This document shows, one piece after another, positions 60,081 through 64,000 of a stretch of DNA of 64,000 nt (position 1 is its first letter; each line of letters opens with the position of its first letter). The notes beneath the pieces are model-generated. The model was not told where the DNA came from, made no database searches, and worked only from the letters and a program-made list of their open reading frames with translations. A program made the position numbers and the translations under genes. The stretch lies in contig DATFWO010000318.1 in NCBI GenBank assembly GCA_035259205.1, forward strand, positions 9,288 through 73,287, written 5' to 3'. The stretch comes from SG8-41 sp035259205. Its GTDB lineage: Bacteria > Pseudomonadota > Gammaproteobacteria > Burkholderiales > SG8-41.

Positions 60081-61235
60081 ATGCACGTATTCAAGCTGAT
60101 TTTCAAGAACGCGCTGCGCCACAAATTGCGTACCGCACTGACGGTCGTCGGCCTGCTGGTCGCGGTGCTCGCGTACGGGCTGCTGCAGACCGTGGTCGAC
60201 GCGTGGTATGCCGGCGCGCAGGCCGCTTCCAGCGGGCGCCTGATCACGCGCAATTCGATATCCCTGGTGTTTTCCATGCCCGTCAGCTATGAGGCGCGTA
60301 TCCGCGCCGTGGAGGGGGTGACGACAGTTGCACGGTCGAACTGGTTCGGCGGTGTCTATCAGGACAGCAGGAAGTTTTTCGCGCAATTCGCGGTATCCGA
60401 CAACTATCTCGATCTCTACCCCGAGTTCGTGCTGCCCGCAGCCGAGCGTCAGGCCTGGCTGCGCGATCGCAAGGGATGCGTCGTGGGAAGGCAGCTTGCC
60501 GAGCTCTACGGATTCAAGGTAGGCGACGTGCTGCCCCTGCGCGGCACCATTTTTCCAGGGACCTGGGAGTTCGTGGTGCGGGGGATATTCGACGGCAGTG
60601 ACAGCACCAAGATCACCCGGCATATGCTGTTTCACTGGGACTACCTCAACGAGACGTTGCGCAAGACCGCCAGACAGCGCGCCGACCAGGCGGGAATCTA
60701 CATCGTGGGCATCGAGCATCCGGAAAACGCGGCGGCCGTCGCGCGGGCGATCGATGCGACGTTCAAGAACTCGCTGGCCGAGACCCTCACGGAATCCGAG
60801 CAGGCGTTCCAGCTCGGATTCGTCGCGATGTCGAACGAGATCATCGCCGCGATCCGGCTGGTCTCGTACGTCGTGATCCTGATCATCATGGCGGTAATGG
60901 CGAATACGATGGCGATGAGCGCGCGCGAGCGCACGCCCGAGTATGCGACGCTCAAGGCGCTCGGCTTCGGCCCGGGATTTCTCGCGCTGCTGATCTTCGG
61001 AGAATCGCTGGCGATCGCCGCGGTCGGCGGAGGACTCGGCGTCCTCGCGACGCCGCCAGCAGCGCAGGGGTTCAAGCATTTTGCGGGGACCTATTTCCCC
61101 GTATTCGAAGTGTCGGTCCTCACGCTCGGCCTGCAGTCGCTGTGCGCGGCGGTGGTCGGCGTCGCCGCGGCGGTCGTCCCTGCGATCCGCGTCTCTCACA
61201 TACGCATCGCCGAGGGGCTGCGGGCGATCGGGTAG
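60081..61235 (+). CDS. FtsX-like ABC permease (MacB-type, first)
   Basis: 384 residues. N-terminal helix at about 12-30, a MacB-like periplasmic domain to about 255, then three helices (VSYVVILIIMAVMANTMAMS and later). ARERTPEYATLKALGFGPG is the conserved loop. The second permease starts about five bases after its stop. Confidence 0.92.
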   Translation: MHVFKLIFKNALRHKLRTALTVVGLLVAVLAYGLLQTVVDAWYAGAQAASSGRLITRNSISLVFSMPVSYEARIRAVEGVTTVARSNWFGGVYQDSRKFFAQFAVSDNYLDLYPEFVLPAAERQAWLRDRKGCVVGRQLAELYGFKVGDVLPLRGTIFPGTWEFVVRGIFDGSDSTKITRHMLFHWDYLNETLRKTARQRADQAGIYIVGIEHPENAAAVARAIDATFKNSLAETLTESEQAFQLGFVAMSNEIIAAIRLVSYVVILIIMAVMANTMAMSARERTPEYATLKALGFGPGFLALLIFGESLAIAAVGGGLGVLATPPAAQGFKHFAGTYFPVFEVSVLTLGLQSLCAAVVGVAAAVVPAIRVSHIRIAEGLRAIG

Positions 61236-61240
61236 GCATC

Positions 61241-62407
61241 GTGGCCGTTCCGTACATGTATGTTGCTCGCAACCTGTGGACGCGGCGACTTACCACCGCG
61301 CTCACCGCGGGCGGTCTGGCGCTGGTCGTCTACGTCTTCACTACGGTGCTCATGCTGGACGCAGGGCTCAAGCGTACCCTCGTGACTACGGGCGAGTACG
61401 ACAACGTGATCGTCATCCGCAAGGGCGCCGAGACCGAGATCCAGAGCGGCATCTACCGCGATCAGGCGGCGATCGTCGAAATGCATCCGGCCGTGGCACT
61501 CGGCCCCGGCGGCGAGCGCATGGCGTCGAAGGAAACCGTAGTGCTGATATCTCTTGCCAGGCGCGGGGACGACAAGCCCTCCAACGTCGTCATACGCGGC
61601 ACCTCCGCGACGGGGCTCATGCTGCGACCGCAGGTAAGGCTCTCCGCAGGACGCATGTTCCGCCCTGGCACGTCCGAGATCGTCGTGGGCAGGAGCATCG
61701 CCGCCCGGTTCGAAGACGCGGACATCGGTGACGTGCTGCGCTTCGCGCAGCGCGACTGGATCGTCGTGGGGAGCTTCGATGCCGCGGGCAGCGGGTTCGA
61801 CTCCGAGGTGTGGGGGGACGTCGAGCAGCTGATGCAGTCGTTTCGCCGCATCGCGTACTCCTCGATGGTCGTGCGCCTCGCCGATACCGGGGCCTACGAA
61901 CGCTTCAAGTCGGATATCGACGCGGATCCGCGGCTCAGCAACGAGAGCAAGCGCGAGCAGGTTTTCTACAGCGACCAGTCGCGAGTGCTGTCGAACTTCA
62001 TCAGCATCCTCGGGTTGACGCTGTCGGCCATCTTCTCGATCGGCGCGATGATCGGCGCGATGATCACGATGTACGCTTCGGTCGCAAACCGGGTGGGGGA
62101 GATCGGCACGCTGCGCGCGCTGGGATTTACACGGCGGGCAGTGCTCGGCGCCTTTCTCTTCGAGTCGCTGCTCCTGGGACTCGTGGGCGGAGCGGCGGGC
62201 CTGGTGCCGGCCTCGTTCATGCAGCTCGCGTCCTTCTCCACGATCAATTTCCAGACCTTTGCCGACCTTTCCTTCCGCTTCGTCCTCACGCCCGGTATCG
62301 CTTTTCAGGCGCTGCTCTTCGCGTTGGTCATGGGCCTGATCGGCGGCTTCCTGCCCGCGGTGCGCGCAGCCAGGCTCAACATCGTCGATGCGCTGCGTGC
62401 TGCCTGA
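61241..62407 (+). CDS. FtsX-like ABC permease (MacB-type, second)
   Basis: 388 residues from GTG 61241, with GGTAGG seven bases ahead; ATG 61256 is an alternative. Same plan as its neighbour: first helix (TALTAGGLALVVYVFTTVLM), periplasmic domain, then three C-terminal helices. NRVGEIGTLRALGFTRRA is the loop. With the ATPase and the adaptor it would form a heteromeric exporter; the substrate is unknown. It ends 20 bases before the first box of the next PEP-CTERM gene. Confidence 0.92.
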   Translation: MAVPYMYVARNLWTRRLTTALTAGGLALVVYVFTTVLMLDAGLKRTLVTTGEYDNVIVIRKGAETEIQSGIYRDQAAIVEMHPAVALGPGGERMASKETVVLISLARRGDDKPSNVVIRGTSATGLMLRPQVRLSAGRMFRPGTSEIVVGRSIAARFEDADIGDVLRFAQRDWIVVGSFDAAGSGFDSEVWGDVEQLMQSFRRIAYSSMVVRLADTGAYERFKSDIDADPRLSNESKREQVFYSDQSRVLSNFISILGLTLSAIFSIGAMIGAMITMYASVANRVGEIGTLRALGFTRRAVLGAFLFESLLLGLVGGAAGLVPASFMQLASFSTINFQTFADLSFRFVLTPGIAFQALLFALVMGLIGGFLPAVRAARLNIVDALRAA

Positions 62408-62427
62408 GCCGCGCGACGGTTTCTAGC

Positions 62428-62445
62428 TGTCGAGGATTTTTACAA
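62428..62445 (-). promoter_or_regulatory. PEP-CTERM-type box
   Basis: The minus strand reads TTGTAAAAATCCTCGACA. It lies about 225 bases upstream of the sigma-54 promoter at 62655. Confidence 0.7.
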
Positions 62446-62560
62446 CAAAGACGAGAGGGGACGAGCGTATGGGTCGCTGCAGAGACACAATTTTTCAATT
62501 GGTTAGCGCACGAACCGGGTCCAGGGGGCTGAGGCCCATTCCCAATTCCGACCTGAACTC

Positions 62561-62578
62561 TGTCGGAAAATTTTACAG
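62561..62578 (-). promoter_or_regulatory. PEP-CTERM-type box
   Basis: The minus strand reads CTGTAAAATTTTCCGACA, about 95 bases upstream of the sigma-54 promoter. Confidence 0.82.
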
Positions 62579-62654
62579 CGCCGCATTCGCACCGCCATGG
62601 GGCACCCGGCTAATCAGCAGGACAAACAGCAACTTGTACCGCAAATTTGATTTC

Positions 62655-62669
62655 TGGTACGGTCTATGC
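62655..62669 (+). promoter_or_regulatory. Sigma-54 promoter for the fourth PEP-CTERM gene
   Basis: TGGTACGGTCTATGC, GG and GC ten bases apart, two mismatches to TGGCACG-N4-TTGC. Transcription would start near 62681. Confidence 0.65.
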
Positions 62670-62790
62670 GCTGGTTTTGCCGAAATAACACAAAATACTG
62701 TTGCTCGTGTTAGCAGCGGGCGGTTCGGGCTGATGGCTGTGCCCGAAATGGTGATCTACCTTTGACTTGCTCGTAATGCAGGGGGGAAGT

Positions 62791-63585
62791 ATGTCGATCA
62801 TGCATTTACGCTTTGTATTAGTCGCTATGTGCCTGGCGGGCGTGCCGTTCCAGGCCGAGGCAACGGCGATCGCTCATGGCGACTTGGATTTCAAAAATCT
62901 TGCGATCACGACCGGAACGGGAACCACATTTTCGCTCGATGGGCCATGGACGCTCGAAGCCTTTGCACATGCGGACAACAGCCTCGGCCAAGTCGACGAC
63001 CAATTCAACACCGACATCTCTCCAAGCACCATCGGCGCGTCGGCAGCCGTCACCTGGGCCAGCGCGGCAGGCGCTGCCAGCGCGCCAAATGATCCGCCGG
63101 ATCTCGCCATCACGGGTGCGGCGAGCTCGGACGTCAACGTTCCGGGCTGCGGGCCGGCGGCGGCGTTCAGTAACGGCCGGGGCACGTTGTTCAACTCATT
63201 CACCCTGACGAGCAGTGGCCCCAGCGCGGCAGTCACATTCGCGATCGATATCTCCGGCGTGCTCAAGACGGTGACCGACTTGTGCGGGATAGTGGCCGCC
63301 AGCGAGGTCATCTTCAGCCTCGAGGTCGACGGCACGCCGGTATTGTTTCATGACGACCTTCTGAGCATCGGGCCCAGCGATGCGGCGACGAAGTCAATCG
63401 CGACACACCTCACGAATACCGTAACGCTCGATACCGGCGTGTCGCACTTTCTGCTGCTGGAAGCCGATTCCGAATCCAGAGGCCAAGTGGTGGTACGCGA
63501 GCCGCCGGCCGGCGTGCTGCTGGTCGCCGGATTGGCAGCGCTTGCGGCAGCCAGGCGTCGCACGGTTCGCCTCGGGACGAAATAG
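62791..63585 (+). CDS. PEP-CTERM-like secreted protein (EPPAG variant)
   Basis: 264 residues from ATG 62791, with GGGGGGAAG just before it; an upstream ATG at 62776 is less well placed. A signal peptide (FVLVAMCLAGVPFQAEATA) is followed by a body with a possible cysteine pair (VPGCGPAAA, TDLCGIVAA). The tail VREPPAGVLLVAGLAALAAARRR has the helix and basic end of an exosortase signal but EPPAG in place of PEPGT. Promoter and two boxes lie upstream, so regulation supports membership. Function of the mature protein unknown. Confidence 0.82.
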   Translation: MSIMHLRFVLVAMCLAGVPFQAEATAIAHGDLDFKNLAITTGTGTTFSLDGPWTLEAFAHADNSLGQVDDQFNTDISPSTIGASAAVTWASAAGAASAPNDPPDLAITGAASSDVNVPGCGPAAAFSNGRGTLFNSFTLTSSGPSAAVTFAIDISGVLKTVTDLCGIVAASEVIFSLEVDGTPVLFHDDLLSIGPSDAATKSIATHLTNTVTLDTGVSHFLLLEADSESRGQVVVREPPAGVLLVAGLAALAAARRRTVRLGTK

Positions 63586-63639
63586 CGGAGTATGATTGAT
63601 TTGACGGTCCGGCAGGGGGGCAGTTAGCAGGATAAAGCC

Positions 63640-63658
63640 GCCTCGCGCAACGCGAGGC
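63640..63658 (+). terminator. GC-rich hairpin before the Rhs-like gene
   Basis: GCCTCGCG-CAA-CGCGAGGC, a perfect 8-base stem with a 3-base loop. No T-run follows. It may weaken read-through from the PEP-CTERM gene or shape the next leader. Confidence 0.3.
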
Positions 63659-63680
63659 AGCGCCAAGCAGGGGGGGTGCC

Positions 63681-64000
63681 ATGGGCAAGCCGATGCGGTT
63701 TATGAGCGGCCTGTGGCTGCTCGCGTTCGTTCTCTTCTATCCGGTCATTGTTGAGGCGCGCTACGTCGGGGGCGAGGCCCCGAACAAGTGCGCGACGTGC
63801 GGTTGTGCTTGTGGTTGCGCCCTGTGTCAGGCCCCCAATGTCAGCGCTTGCGGCTGTATGCCTTCCTACACCGAAGGCAACACCGGCGAGAGCGCCCGGG
63901 ACGGGATGACGGTTGCGAGCGCCTTTGGCCCGACGTTAAGTTTCAGCGCCACCTACAACAGCAAGCAGGCCGACGGCTCGCAGTCGCGCAGCGACACGGT
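63681..64000 (+). CDS. Rhs/YD-repeat-like secreted protein, N-terminal part (3' partial)
   Basis: The frame is open to the window end, with 106 residues visible. GGGGGG precedes the ATG. A signal peptide-like segment (LWLLAFVLFYPVIVEA) is followed by a Cys cluster (CATCGCACGCALC, then CGC), and then LSFSATYNSKQADGS, the kind of segment that opens Rhs/YD-repeat proteins. The cysteine cluster is not usual for the family and could be a structural or metal-binding tail of the signal region. The rest lies outside the window. Confidence 0.65.
   Translation, partial: MGKPMRFMSGLWLLAFVLFYPVIVEARYVGGEAPNKCATCGCACGCALCQAPNVSACGCMPSYTEGNTGESARDGMTVASAFGPTLSFSATYNSKQADGSQSRSDT

Larger units (their letters stand above)
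62408..62790. other. Regulatory gap upstream of the fourth PEP-CTERM gene
   Basis: AT-rich 380 bases with two boxes (62428, 62561) and one sigma-54 promoter (62655). No gene is seen. Confidence 0.65.

Noticed and set aside
1..64000. CRISPR arrays, tRNA and rRNA genes
   Set aside because: None was seen on reading both strands; there are no evenly spaced direct repeats and no cloverleaf-like or rRNA-like sequences.

Overview
The window is GC-rich, gene-dense bacterial chromosome. It carries a polysaccharide-export and PEP-CTERM (XrtA-type exosortase) accessory locus of the sort known from Betaproteobacteria and relatives. Markers are a PrsK/PrsR two-component pair, four PrsT-family TPR lipoproteins, an EpsB-type sugar transferase, an exosortase-associated acyltransferase and four small secreted proteins with PEP-CTERM-like tails. 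The genus cannot be told from sequence alone, and the exosortase itself is not in the window.

Layout. 1-4553: a VanZ/O-antigen-ligase fusion (cut by the left edge) and a GDP-mannose-forming enzyme. 4548-6273: a methyltransferase and a CelD-like GNAT on the minus strand. 6707-9615: a Sel1/lytic transglycosylase and a Wzz/GumC-like protein whose cytoplasmic end is a degenerate tyrosine recombinase. 9661-13054: a serine protease and a TviB/TviC nucleotide-sugar pair. 13854-18741: the sugar transferase-prsK-prsR operon, closed by a strong terminator. 18835-30775: two PEP-CTERM proteins, three prsT-family genes and a small unknown gene. 30783-36722: an MFS/spermidine-synthase fusion, a GYD protein, the acyltransferase, a LolA-like protein and an ABC ATPase. 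37204-46343: an N-acetyl sugar amidotransferase, an RRM protein, a VAO/PCMH-type flavoprotein, a classic PEP-CTERM protein and two multidomain TPR-glycosyltransferases. 46559-50640: two FtsX-like permeases and a DUF1302-like outer-membrane protein. 50962-57754: a giant Ala/Glu/Arg coiled-coil AsmA-like protein, the fourth prsT and a second copy of the small unknown gene. 58108-62407: a MacAB-like transporter. 62791-64000: a fourth PEP-CTERM protein and the start of an Rhs-like protein.

Regulation ties the locus together. Nine copies of an 18-base motif, TTGTAAAA-N6-GACA (two somewhat diverged), lie in the AT-rich gaps. Most sit 70-230 bases upstream of a sigma-54 (-24/-12) promoter in front of PEP-CTERM genes, the Sel1/lytic transglycosylase gene and the sugar transferase operon. 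PrsR has the GAFTGA loop of a sigma-54 activator, so the simplest reading is that PrsK/PrsR switches on capsule/EPS synthesis and PEP-CTERM protein secretion together through these boxes.

The most novel items are: (1) a pair of ~80-residue proteins of unknown function, each divergent from a prsT gene at about the same distance and each behind a sigma-54 promoter; (2) the Wzz-recombinase fusion, which keeps the canonical Arg-23-His-9-Tyr spacing but has lost three other catalytic residues; (3) the coiled-coil/AsmA protein; and (4) a Lol-like transporter that appears split across two sites.
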